Origin: Xylophilus sp.
GTDB lineage: Bacteria > Pseudomonadota > Gammaproteobacteria > Burkholderiales > Burkholderiaceae_C
NCBI GenBank assembly: GCA_009914555.1
Contig: WNDY01000019.1
Span: 1-64,000, forward strand
DNA: 64,000 bases
Direction of reading: 5' to 3'
The notes beneath the pieces are model-generated. The model saw only the letters and a list, made by a program, of their open reading frames with translations, did not search any database and had not been told where the DNA came from. Position numbers and translations under genes: made by a program. The stretch's first letter is position 1; every line of letters starts with the position of its first letter. This document shows positions 1-7,099 of this stretch, one piece after another.

Positions 1-74
1 TTGGGGATCGTGGGCAACGCCGCCGTTCGGGCGGCTATCGCTGCGTTCTTCGTTTTCGTCTTGCTCGTCGGCAT
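1..74 (-). CDS. IS256-like transposase, N-terminal fragment (partial)
   Basis: The frame starts at ATG 74 behind a good ribosome site (GAGGAG, 7 nt upstream) and runs off the left edge after about 24 codons. The visible protein begins MPTSKTKTKNA and continues to ALPTIP. A Lys/Thr/Ala-rich start followed by an LP-x-IP motif is how several IS256-family transposases begin, just before an IPKEL-DQ segment that would lie outside the window. The catalytic DDE residues are not visible, so the family call rests on this short N-terminus and on the context, an abrupt insertion into a pseudogene. Confidence 0.45.
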   Translation of the reverse strand, partial: MPTSKTKTKNAAIAARTAALPTIP

Positions 75-128
75 ACATGCTCCTCATTGACATGCTATGC
101 CTCACACACAAAATTTCGGACAGGCTCA
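1..128 (-). mobile_element. End of an IS256-like insertion sequence (truncated by the window edge)
   Basis: The left edge carries the start of a minus-strand transposase-like frame (1-74) and a short stretch to about position 128, where the sequence changes abruptly into a recognisable pseudogene. The likely terminal inverted repeat lies near 100-127 and reads, on the minus strand, AGCCTGTCCGAAATTTTGTG. The other end of the element is outside the window, so neither the inverted-repeat partner nor a target duplication can be checked. The boundary at about 128 is inferred from where the disrupted homology of the neighbouring pseudogene stops. Confidence 0.5.
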
Positions 129-523
129 GCCTCCGGGACGGACAGAGACTGGTTGTAATCGACCGCAAGTACTGCCTCCTGCCCGAGCACCGATTGCACT
201 TTCCGAACCACGATCAGGTCTTCCTTGACAGTGGGATAGCCGATTTCACCTTCATGGCTTTAAAGCCTTGCTTCAAGCACTCCTCGGCGAGTTCCGAGCC
301 ACGCTTGGCCCATCCATTCCTTGGCCTGGCTGAAGTATGAAGGCACGGGACGAAGGCTATCGCCAAGGAGACGCGCCAATGGCATGCCAGCGGCAAGCGC
401 AAGCGCAAGCGCAAGCGCATCCCAGGCAGCCATGATGCCCGCGAGGGCCGTACCGGTCAAGCCGGTGTCACCGAGCAGACGCAAGGCAGCGCCCAGGTCC
501 CTACCGATGTCGAAGGGCGACAC
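128..523 (-). pseudogene. Mandelate racemase/enolase-superfamily enzyme, decayed fragment
   Basis: Three minus-strand reading frames together give a recognisable stretch of this superfamily. The segment from 523 to about 300 reads GLTGTALAGI-MAAWDALA, the conserved turn before the barrel, and then GMPLARLLGDSLRPVPSY. A second frame (about 300-243) gives ELAEECLKQGFKAMKVK, which holds the KxK catalytic lysine motif. A third (243-128) gives IGYPTVKEDL and LAVDYNQSL, including the first metal-binding Asp. At least two frameshifts separate the pieces and the homology ends at the insertion-sequence boundary, so the gene is broken and truncated. A run of the hexamer GCAAGC (about 390-418) expands the Ala-Leu stretch and looks like replication slippage. 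Confidence 0.65.
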
Positions 524-539
524 CTCTTTCCCGTCAGAC

Positions 540-735
540 GCTCACCGAGCCCATGCAGGCGAGTCCAGCAGGTGGTGCCGCGCACTTGGCTTGCCAGCAC
601 CCGCTGTGCGGCCTGCAACACCTCATCGGCCACGCCCGGCCGGTCCTGGCCGGCGCCCTCGCACACCAGCAGCGGCGAAGGGGAAGCGGAAGGGGAAGCG
701 AAGGATTCGAGGTAGGAAAATAGATCGCGCGTCAT
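540..735 (-). pseudogene. RadC/JAB-family protein, 5' fragment
   Basis: From ATG 735 (GGAG upstream) the frame encodes MTRDLFSYLESF, then PLLVCEGAGQDRPG and EVLQAAQRVLASQVRGTT. This matches the N-terminal region of the short RadC-like proteins carried by integrative elements and plasmids. A frameshift after RGTT moves the expected LLDSPA motif into another frame, which ends at a stop after AWAR near 543. The JAB metalloprotease domain with its HxHPSG motif is missing. Immediately downstream is the mandelate-racemase-like fragment, so the junction is a rearrangement scar. RadC genes of this type are typical island cargo, which fits the position beside a tRNA gene. Confidence 0.6.
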
Positions 736-1078
736 GGCGGACTCCAGTGATCGGGCGGGATTGCCTGAGACCGGAGACGGCACGCCGCAACGCAGCGGTC
801 ACAGTTTCGCTAGACGGCCGCAGGCCGCAGGCCGCAAGCGTGCAGCGCACGCGCCGACCTTGACCGCAAGACCGGCGTGACAGGATGGAGGGAACCAGCA
901 AGCCACCGCCATGCAACCCGCACGGCAAGCGCAGCGCACAGCACCACGGCTGCGGAGGCATCAGCGATGGGAGCCGAAAGGTCGAGACGCTGCAGGCGGC
1001 TCGATGCGGAGCACAGTACAGCGCGGCCCGGCGCAGCCGGGAGATGTCCCAAATCTTGAAGGAAGGATTGATGCAGAC
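736..1078. other. Non-coding or decayed stretch, no supported gene
   Basis: No reading frame here looks like a real protein on either strand. It contains a tandem GCCGCAG-type repeat near 820-835. It lies between the pseudogene fragments and the terminator of the tRNA gene and is probably remnant island DNA. Confidence 0.5.
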
Positions 1079-1104
1079 AAAAAAATAGCCCCTTGCGGGG
1101 CTAC
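1079..1104 (-). terminator. Rho-independent terminator of the tRNA-Val gene
   Basis: A 7-bp perfect stem TAGCCCC/GGGGCTA with a TTGC-type loop (1086-1103) is followed, in the minus-strand direction, by a run of seven T residues (1085-1079). It lies about 60 nt beyond the 3' end of the tRNA. Confidence 0.85.
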
Positions 1105-1164
1105 TTTGATTTCCGTACTGACCAACAAAATCTGGATCAAACTTGCGTAAGTTGTTGATTTTAT

Positions 1165-1241
1165 TGGTAGGCGCGATTGGACTCGAACCAACGACCCCCA
1201 CCATGTCAAGGTGGTGCTCTAACCAGCTGAGCTACGCGCCT
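1165..1241 (-). tRNA. tRNA-Val (anticodon GAC)
   Basis: The minus strand folds into a full cloverleaf. The acceptor AGGCGCG pairs with CGCGCCT, the D arm is GCTC/GAGC, the anticodon stem CCACC/GGTGG carries loop TTGACAT with anticodon GAC, and the T arm is ATTGG-type around TTCGAGT. CCA is encoded at the 3' end (1167-1165). The 3' side faces the decayed mobile DNA at 1-1078, so this gene is a plausible integration site for the lost or decayed element. Confidence 0.95.
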
Positions 1242-1266
1242 GTCGTTCGTTTCTGAACGGACTTGG

Positions 1267-1272
1267 ATTATA
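1267..1272 (-). promoter_or_regulatory. Likely -10 element of the tRNA-Val promoter
   Basis: A perfect TATAAT on the minus strand lies 25 bp upstream of the mature tRNA 5' end. A TTGCCC at 1299-1294 could serve as -35, but the spacing (21 bp) is long, so only the -10 is called. Confidence 0.5.
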
Positions 1273-1328
1273 GCCATGGAAAAATGGCGTTCCGGGCAAA
1301 AACGGACAAAAAGTTGCTGGCCGCCGGA

Positions 1329-3545
1329 TCAGCGCCTGCGCGCCGCGCGCACGCCGCCGACCTCGCGCACGATCCCGAGCACACGCTGCAGGCGGCCTGC
1401 ATCCGAGACCTCGACGGTGAACGTCATCCACGCCGTGCCCTTGACTGATTGCGTCTGCACGCTGATCACGTTGGTCTTCTCGCGCGCGAACACATCGGAG
1501 ATGTCGCGCAGTAGGCCCTGGCGATCCGCGGCCTCGACCATCACGTCGACCGGATAGACGGCGGCGACGCCGGACTTGGGCTGGCCCCACTCGACGTCGA
1601 TGACCCGCTCGCCGTTGCGTGCAGCCATCTCGCGGAAGTTGCTGCAGTCGGCACGGTGCACGCTGACGCCCTTGCCCCTCGTGACGAAGCCGCGGATCTC
1701 GTCGGGGGGCGCCGGCTTGCAGCACTTGGCCAGCTGCGTCATCAGCGAATCGATGCCGACCACCAGCACGCCGCCGCGCGGCGGCCTGCCCTCGCTGCGG
1801 GGCTTGCGAAGCAGCACCTCGCCGGCAGTGGGCTCGGGCTCCGACGGGCGCAGCAGCGTTTCGATGGTGCGCAGCGAGAACTCGTCCTTGCCCACCACCT
1901 CGAACAGCGCATCGGCGGTCTTGAAGCCGAGCTGCGATGCCAGTTCGTCGAGCTTGATCGCCGTCCTGCCTTCGCGCTGCAATAGCTTCTCGACCGCCTC
2001 GCGGCCGCGCGCGACGGTTTCATGCGTGGCCTGGGCGTTGAACCAGGCGCGGATCTTCGACCGCGCGCGGTGGCTGGTCGCATAGCCCAGGTCGGCATTG
2101 AGCCAGTCGCGCGACGGCCCGCCTTCCTTCACCGTGGCGATCTCGACGGTCTGGCCGTTTTGCAGCGGCGTGTTGAGCGGCACCATCGCGCCGTCGATGC
2201 GCGCGCCGCGGCAGCGGTGGCCGACGCTGGTGTGCACGCTGTAGGCGAAGTCGACCGGCGTGGCGCCGCGCGGCAGCTCGACGATGGCGGCGTCGGGCGT
2301 GAGCACGTAGATACGGTCGTCGAACAGGCCGCGGTTGCCCGGCAGGCCCGACAGGTCGCGCTCCCAGGCCAGCAGCTGGCGCAGCACCGCGATCTTCGCG
2401 TCGTAGGCGCTGGCTGCCGACACGCCAGCATAGCCCTTGGCGCCCGCCTCCTTGTAGGCCCAGTGCGCGGCCACGCCGTGCTCGGCATGCTCGTGCATGG
2501 CCTGGGTACGGATCTGGATCTCGATGGGCTTGCCGTCGCTGCCGCGCACCACCGTGTGCAGCGACTGGTAGCCGTTGGGCTTGGGGCGGGCGATGTAGTC
2601 GTCGAACTCCTCGACGATGGGGCTGAAGCGCTCGTGCACCCACGAGAGCGCCGCATAGCAGTCCTTGACCGTGGGCACGACGACGCGCAGCGCGCGCACA
2701 TCGAAGACCTGGTCGAAATCCAGCGACTTGCCGCGCATCTTGCGCACGATGCTGTAGATGTGCTTCGGACGGCCCTGCACGGTGGCGCCGATGCTGCGCG
2801 CGCGCAGGTCCGCCTCGAGCCCGGTGCGCAGCTGCTCCATCGCGACTTCGCGCTCGGCGCGCTTCTCGTCGAGCAGCCGGGCGATCTGCTTGTAGGTCTC
2901 GGGCTCCAGGAAGCGGAAGGACAGGTCTTCCAGCTCCCATTTCAGCTGCCAGATGCCCAGGCGGTTGGCCAGCGGCGCGAAGATGTGCAGCGACTCGTGC
3001 GCAAGCGCCTCGGACACCGGCCGCTTGCTTGCCGCGCTGAAACGCAGCGTCTGCAGGCGCGAGGCGAGCCGCAGCATCACCACGCGCAGGTCGCGCGAGA
3101 AGGCCAGCAGCATCTTGCGCACGTTCTCGGTCTGCGCCGCCGAATCGCCGGGCACCGTGCCGCCGACCGATGCGGCCCGCGCCTGCTGCTGCACGCGCAT
3201 GAGCTTGGTGGTCTCGACCGCGAGTTCCGCGAAGTTGGCGCCGAAGGCCTTGGCGATCACTTCCTGCGGCCGGTTCAGGTGCTCGCAGGCATGGACGAGA
3301 TAGCTCGCGGCCTGCATGGCCTCGGAGCCGCCGAGCTGGCGCAGGATCGCGGCGACCGCGTCGGCATGGGCCAGCGTGTTCTCGCCGGTGTCGAGCCGTT
3401 CGCCCTCGATCAGCGGCACGGCGAAGGCCCGCGCCCGCGCCAGGGCGTTCGGCTGGCCGTCCGGGCTCTGCGCCGTCGCGGCAATCAGCTCGGGGACCGG
3501 GGCATGCGTGACGGCGGCCGGCAGTGCGGCTGCGCGGCTCTTCAT
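1329..3545 (-). CDS. relA: RelA-type (p)ppGpp synthetase
   Basis: This 738-residue protein is the long ribosome-associated RSH type that makes (p)ppGpp during starvation. The N-terminal HD region (about residues 50-200) is degenerate: where hydrolases have HD and ED motifs this protein reads YLVHACEHL, so hydrolysis is probably lost and it should act as a RelA synthetase rather than as SpoT. The synthetase domain follows, with RGRPKHIYSI and PNGYQSLHT, then a TGS domain (about 430-490, VDFAYSVHTSVGHRC) and a C-terminal ACT domain. Length matches E. coli RelA (744). The start ATG at 3545 overlaps the stop of the upstream hydrolase by 4 nt, so the two are translationally coupled. The same frame stays open far upstream, but that part is antisense-like filler inside the hydrolase gene. 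Confidence 0.93.
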   Translation of the reverse strand: MKSRAAALPAAVTHAPVPELIAATAQSPDGQPNALARARAFAVPLIEGERLDTGENTLAHADAVAAILRQLGGSEAMQAASYLVHACEHLNRPQEVIAKAFGANFAELAVETTKLMRVQQQARAASVGGTVPGDSAAQTENVRKMLLAFSRDLRVVMLRLASRLQTLRFSAASKRPVSEALAHESLHIFAPLANRLGIWQLKWELEDLSFRFLEPETYKQIARLLDEKRAEREVAMEQLRTGLEADLRARSIGATVQGRPKHIYSIVRKMRGKSLDFDQVFDVRALRVVVPTVKDCYAALSWVHERFSPIVEEFDDYIARPKPNGYQSLHTVVRGSDGKPIEIQIRTQAMHEHAEHGVAAHWAYKEAGAKGYAGVSAASAYDAKIAVLRQLLAWERDLSGLPGNRGLFDDRIYVLTPDAAIVELPRGATPVDFAYSVHTSVGHRCRGARIDGAMVPLNTPLQNGQTVEIATVKEGGPSRDWLNADLGYATSHRARSKIRAWFNAQATHETVARGREAVEKLLQREGRTAIKLDELASQLGFKTADALFEVVGKDEFSLRTIETLLRPSEPEPTAGEVLLRKPRSEGRPPRGGVLVVGIDSLMTQLAKCCKPAPPDEIRGFVTRGKGVSVHRADCSNFREMAARNGERVIDVEWGQPKSGVAAVYPVDVMVEAADRQGLLRDISDVFAREKTNVISVQTQSVKGTAWMTFTVEVSDAGRLQRVLGIVREVGGVRAARRR

Positions 3546-4480
3546 GGCGCCTCCGGCGATCCGGGGCCGAAGAGGAAGCCTTCGACCACGGCGATCTGGA
3601 CCGGGGCCACGAAGGTCGGCGCATGGCCGACACCGTCGAATTCGACCAGGCGCGCATGCGGGCCGCGGTGCGTCATGGCCTCGGCCGTCTCGCGGCTCAG
3701 CAGGTCGGAGTCCGCGCCGCGCACCAGCAGCGTGGAGGCGGTGATGTGGTCGTAGAGCTGCCAGAGGATGGCTTCGCTGCGCGCCGTGCCTTCCTCGTCG
3801 ACCGCGCGGAAAGGCGCGGCGATGGCCGGGTCGTAGTGCAGCCTGAAGCCGCCGTCGCCCAGCGGTACGAGCATGGGCCGCGACAACGCGAGCCACTGCT
3901 CCTGCGTGTGCGGGCCGAAGCCGGAGGCGGCCTGCCGCAGCCAGTCGGCGCCCTGCTCCAGCGTGTCGAAGCGCAGCGGCAGACCGACATTGCCGCCGAT
4001 GCGTTGCAGCGCCGACCACTGCAGCACCGGGCCGATGTCGTTGAGCACCAGCCGGCGCACCGGCAGCGGCAGGGGCAGCCCGGGCTGGCCACACAGCGCC
4101 AGCGCGATCAGCCCGCCCATGCTGGTGCCGACCCAGTCGAGCGTGCCGATGGGCGACTGCCGGTGCAGGTGCGCCAGCAGGGCCAGCATGTCGCCGGCAT
4201 AGACGGGGATCTGGTAGCCGGCCGCGTCGGCCAGCCAGTCGCTGCGGCCGCGGCCGACGACATCCACGCCGATGACGCGGGCGCGCTGCGCGAGCGCCAA
4301 GGCCAGCGCGTCGAAATCGCGGCCCTGCCGCGTGAGGCCGTGCACGCAGACGACGACGTGCGGATGGCGGGGGTCGCCGGTGCCGTTCCACTCCCAGTAC
4401 GCCATCCGGTGGCCCGCGCCGGCTGCGCCTCCGATGGCATCGGGACCGGGGCAGGTTACGTAGTTCAGCGTAGGTTGCAT
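3542..4480 (-). CDS. Alpha/beta hydrolase fold protein
   Basis: A 312-residue soluble alpha/beta hydrolase. The oxyanion-hole HG dipeptide is at VVVCVHGLTRQG, the nucleophile elbow is GTSMGG, a candidate acid lies in LLVRGADSDLL and the catalytic His in DGVGHAPTF. The start at ATG 4480 (MQPTLNYV) is preferred over longer forms because upstream codons run into the divergent dehydrogenase gene and look non-coding. Its last codons overlap relA in an ATGA arrangement, so the two form an operon. The substrate cannot be told from sequence. Whether the coupling to relA has a functional meaning is unknown. Confidence 0.85.
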   Translation of the reverse strand: MQPTLNYVTCPGPDAIGGAAGAGHRMAYWEWNGTGDPRHPHVVVCVHGLTRQGRDFDALALALAQRARVIGVDVVGRGRSDWLADAAGYQIPVYAGDMLALLAHLHRQSPIGTLDWVGTSMGGLIALALCGQPGLPLPLPVRRLVLNDIGPVLQWSALQRIGGNVGLPLRFDTLEQGADWLRQAASGFGPHTQEQWLALSRPMLVPLGDGGFRLHYDPAIAAPFRAVDEEGTARSEAILWQLYDHITASTLLVRGADSDLLSRETAEAMTHRGPHARLVEFDGVGHAPTFVAPVQIAVVEGFLFGPGSPEAP

Positions 4481-4553
4481 GGACGTCGAGCAGAGAAACG
4501 GGATGCCTTTGATAATGGCCTTTCGGGATCGTAAATCAACCGGAGCACCTTCC

Positions 4554-5336
4554 ATGACCCAGGGAAAAACAGTTCTCGTGACCGGCTCGACCAGCGGCAT
4601 CGGCCTCGGCATTGCGGAGGCTTTCGCCGGCGCGGGGGCCAACGTGGTGATCAACGGCTTCGGCGACGCCGAAGCCGCCAAGCAGGCCGTGCAGAAGGCT
4701 GGGGCGGCCCACGGCATCCGCGTGGTCTACCACGGCGCCGATCTGAGCAAGCCCGCCGAGATCGAGGACCTGATCCGCTTCGCGGAGAAGGAGTTCGGCC
4801 GCGTGGACATCCTGGTGAACAACGCCGGCATCCAGCACGTGGCGCCGGTCGAGGACTTCCCGGTCGAGAAGTGGGACGCCATCATCGCGCTCAACCTCAC
4901 GAGCGCCTTCCACACGACCCGGCTGGTGCTGCCGGCCCAGAAGGCGGCCAACTGGGGCCGCATCATCAACATCGCGAGCACGCACGGCCTCGTGGCCTCG
5001 GCGCAGAAGTCGGCCTATGTCGCGGCCAAACATGGCCTCGTGGGCTTCACCAAGACCGTGGCGCTGGAGACGGCGACCACCGGCGTCACGGTCAACGCCA
5101 TCGCCCCGGGCTGGGTGCTGACGCCGCTGGTGCAAAAGCAGATCGACGCCCGCAAGGCCAAGGACGGCCTCTCCGAGGAAGACGCGGAGCGCGAACTGCT
5201 CGGCGAGAAGCAGCCCTCCCTCCAGTTCACGACGCCCGAGCAGCTCGGCGCGCTGGCGCTGTTCCTGGCATCGGACGCCGCCGACAACGTGCGCGGCGTG
5301 ACCTGGCAGGTGGACGGCGGCTGGACCGCCCAGTAA
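4554..5336 (+). CDS. bdhA: D-3-hydroxybutyrate dehydrogenase (SDR family)
   Basis: A 260-residue short-chain dehydrogenase, the standard length for 3-hydroxybutyrate dehydrogenase, which interconverts acetoacetate and D-3-hydroxybutyrate with NAD in polyhydroxybutyrate turnover. The NAD-binding motif is GSTSGIG near residue 12, NNAG is near 90, the catalytic Ser lies in IASTHG, the YxxxK pair in YVAAK, and the substrate-loop sequence NAIAPGWVLTPLV is typical of this subgroup. ATG 4554 is used because GGAG precedes it. The gene is divergent from the hydrolase-relA operon and convergent with the SIMPL-domain gene. Confidence 0.85.
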   Translation: MTQGKTVLVTGSTSGIGLGIAEAFAGAGANVVINGFGDAEAAKQAVQKAGAAHGIRVVYHGADLSKPAEIEDLIRFAEKEFGRVDILVNNAGIQHVAPVEDFPVEKWDAIIALNLTSAFHTTRLVLPAQKAANWGRIINIASTHGLVASAQKSAYVAAKHGLVGFTKTVALETATTGVTVNAIAPGWVLTPLVQKQIDARKAKDGLSEEDAERELLGEKQPSLQFTTPEQLGALALFLASDAADNVRGVTWQVDGGWTAQ

Positions 5337-5380
5337 ACTCCCCCGAGCAACCTTCCCTGGCGTGCGCCAGCCGCCTGCCT

Positions 5381-5396
5381 GGGAGGTATACCCCCT
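5381..5396. repeat. Recurrent G-rich/TATA boundary motif, copy 1
   Basis: GGGAGGTATACCCCC with the palindrome GGTATACC at 5385-5392, lying exactly between two convergent genes (stops at 5336 and 5397). It is one of about a dozen similar sites in this window. Confidence 0.45.
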
Positions 5397-6119
5397 TCAC
5401 TGCATCTGCACGCTGCCCGACACCGTGACGGTGACGGTGCTGCGGCCGGCCTGGACCGGCACCGGCGCCGGCGCATCGGAGAAGCTCTTGGCCTCGGCCG
5501 CCATGAAACGCGGTCGCGGGCCCGGCGACGCATCGCTGGTATCGACCGACACCTCGCGCAGCGTGTAGCCGGTGAAGCCGAAGCCCCGCGCCAGGTCGCC
5601 GGCGCGGGCCTTGAACCGCTCGATGGCCTGGGTCTGGGCCTCGCCCTCCACCTTCTGCCGCTGCGCGCGGCTCAGGCCGAACGCGATCTGGCCGAGCGTC
5701 AATTCGCGGATCGTGGCGGCCGTCGACGTGATGCGGTCGAAATCGCGCCCCTCCAGCACCAGTTCGACGCTGCCCTGCCAGTTGGCGATGCGCCCGTCCT
5801 TGTTGTAGCGCGGGTGGATGCTGAAGTTGCCGGTCCGCACATCGAGCTGCCCGCGCTGCTCCGCACTGCGAGCACGCGCCAGCGCTTTGTCAAGAGCTTC
5901 CCGCAGCTCCAACTGCACGGCCGCGGGCTCGGCCCCCTCGCGCGTGGTGCTCAAGGTGAGCTGGAGCAGGTCCTGCTGCACCTCGACCGTGCCGTTGGCC
6001 GACAGTTGGACGACGTTGCGCGGCTCGGAATGGGCCACGGCGGTCTGGGCGGCGGCGGTAGCAGTTCCAAGGATCACGCTCACATATATGAGCAACCTGA
6101 CGGCATTTTTCATCAACAT
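5397..6119 (-). CDS. SIMPL-domain (DUF541) periplasmic protein
   Basis: A 240-residue exported protein. The N-terminus has a hydrophobic signal segment (LLIYVSVILGTATAAAQ) with likely cleavage after AAA/AQ. The mature part has the SIMPL/DUF541 layout: an opening ANGTVEVQQDLLQLTLSTTREG strand, a central segment with helices rich in Ala/Arg, and a C-terminal TVTVTVSGSVQMQ strand. Members of this family bind the outer layers of the envelope and are linked to stress tolerance in some bacteria, but no enzymatic role is established. Start is ATG 6119, with a second in-frame ATG two codons later. It is divergent from ompR. Confidence 0.85.
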   Translation of the reverse strand: MLMKNAVRLLIYVSVILGTATAAAQTAVAHSEPRNVVQLSANGTVEVQQDLLQLTLSTTREGAEPAAVQLELREALDKALARARSAEQRGQLDVRTGNFSIHPRYNKDGRIANWQGSVELVLEGRDFDRITSTAATIRELTLGQIAFGLSRAQRQKVEGEAQTQAIERFKARAGDLARGFGFTGYTLREVSVDTSDASPGPRPRFMAAEAKSFSDAPAPVPVQAGRSTVTVTVSGSVQMQ

Positions 6120-6225
6120 TTTCTATTCAATGGCAATTGCCGTGACCACACCGCTGAGCAGCGCAAGCCCGGCGCAACCGATTGGACACGCATCGGAAAG
6201 ACACCCCGACCAGCCGCCGAAACTC

Positions 6226-6302
6226 TTGTAACAGTTGGTCAGAACGTGGGGGAAAAGCCGCTTTTTGACGGGTAAACCCCGCAGAATCGGTCGCTGTTAC
6301 AA
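6226..6302. promoter_or_regulatory. Candidate OmpR autoregulatory sites (9-bp inverted repeat)
   Basis: TTGTAACAG at 6226-6234 and its exact inverse CTGTTACAA at 6294-6302 flank the region just upstream of ompR and between it and the divergent SIMPL gene. The TGTAACA core resembles known OmpR half-sites. A TTGACG at 6265-6270 between them could be a -35. The function is inferred only. Confidence 0.45.
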
Positions 6303-6321
6303 ATTCAGCTCGCGAACGCTT

Positions 6322-7053
6322 ATGACCCAGACCGCCAGCCGTACCGACAAGATCCTCGTGGTGGATGACGATGCCCGCATCCGGGACCTGCTGCGCCGCT
6401 ACCTCACGCAGGAGGGATTCGAGATCATGGTCGCCGAAGACGGCAAGGCGCTCAACCGCATCCTGCTGCGCGAGACGGTGGACCTCATCGTGCTCGACCT
6501 CATGATGCCGGGCGAGGACGGCCTGTCGATCTGCCGCCGCCTGCGCGCGGCCAACGACCGCACCCCCATCATCATGCTGACCGCCAAGGGCGAGGACGTG
6601 GATCGCATCGTCGGCCTCGAAGTGGGTGCCGACGACTACCTCGGCAAGCCCTTCAATCCGCGGGAACTGCTGGCCCGCATCCACGCGGTGCTGCGGCGCC
6701 GCCCGCCGCAGGAGGCGCCGGGCGCGCCCTCGGGCGAAAACGAGGTCGTCACCTTCGGCCCGTTCACCTTCGACATGGGCACGCGCGCCCTGCAGAAGAA
6801 CGGCGAGGAACTGCCGCTGACCACCGGCGAGTTCGCGATGCTCAAGGCCCTGGTGCGCCATCCGCGCCAGCCGCTGTCGCGCGAGAAGCTGGCGCTGCTG
6901 GCCCGCGGCCGCGAGTTCGAACCGTTCGACCGCAGCCTGGACGTGCAGATCTCGCGCCTGCGCAAGCTGGTGGAGGCCGATGCGGCGGCGCCGCGCTACA
7001 TCCAGACCGTCTGGGGCGTAGGCTACGTGTTCGTTCCCGACGGAACGAATTAG
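6322..7053 (+). CDS. ompR: OmpR-family two-component response regulator
   Basis: A 243-residue response regulator. The receiver domain (about 10-125) has the acidic pair in VVDDDAR, the phosphoacceptor Asp in VLDLMMPGEDG, and conserved Thr/Lys positions in MLTAKGED and GKPFNPREL. The C-terminal winged-helix domain (about 145-240) carries TTGEFAMLKALVRHP and the recognition-helix region DVQISRLRKLVE with a closing QTVWGVGYVF, as in OmpR itself. The following histidine kinase is about 70 nt downstream, so this is an OmpR/EnvZ-like pair, probably governing envelope gene expression. Start is ATG 6322. An inverted repeat upstream suggests autoregulation. Confidence 0.93.
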   Translation: MTQTASRTDKILVVDDDARIRDLLRRYLTQEGFEIMVAEDGKALNRILLRETVDLIVLDLMMPGEDGLSICRRLRAANDRTPIIMLTAKGEDVDRIVGLEVGADDYLGKPFNPRELLARIHAVLRRRPPQEAPGAPSGENEVVTFGPFTFDMGTRALQKNGEELPLTTGEFAMLKALVRHPRQPLSREKLALLARGREFEPFDRSLDVQISRLRKLVEADAAAPRYIQTVWGVGYVFVPDGTN

Positions 7054-7099
7054 ATGACGGCTTCCCGAGCGGCGTCTCCCGCGGCCGCAGGCTGCGGCC

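Noticed and set aside
321..863. Plus-strand gene of 180 codons in the left region
   Set aside because: Translation is Ser/Arg/Pro/Ala filler and includes the tandem GCAAGC run. The minus strand shows real, though broken, homology.
1086..1241. Intact attachment-site pair for the lost element
   Set aside because: Only one copy of the tRNA 3' end is present in the window, so no direct repeat could be confirmed.
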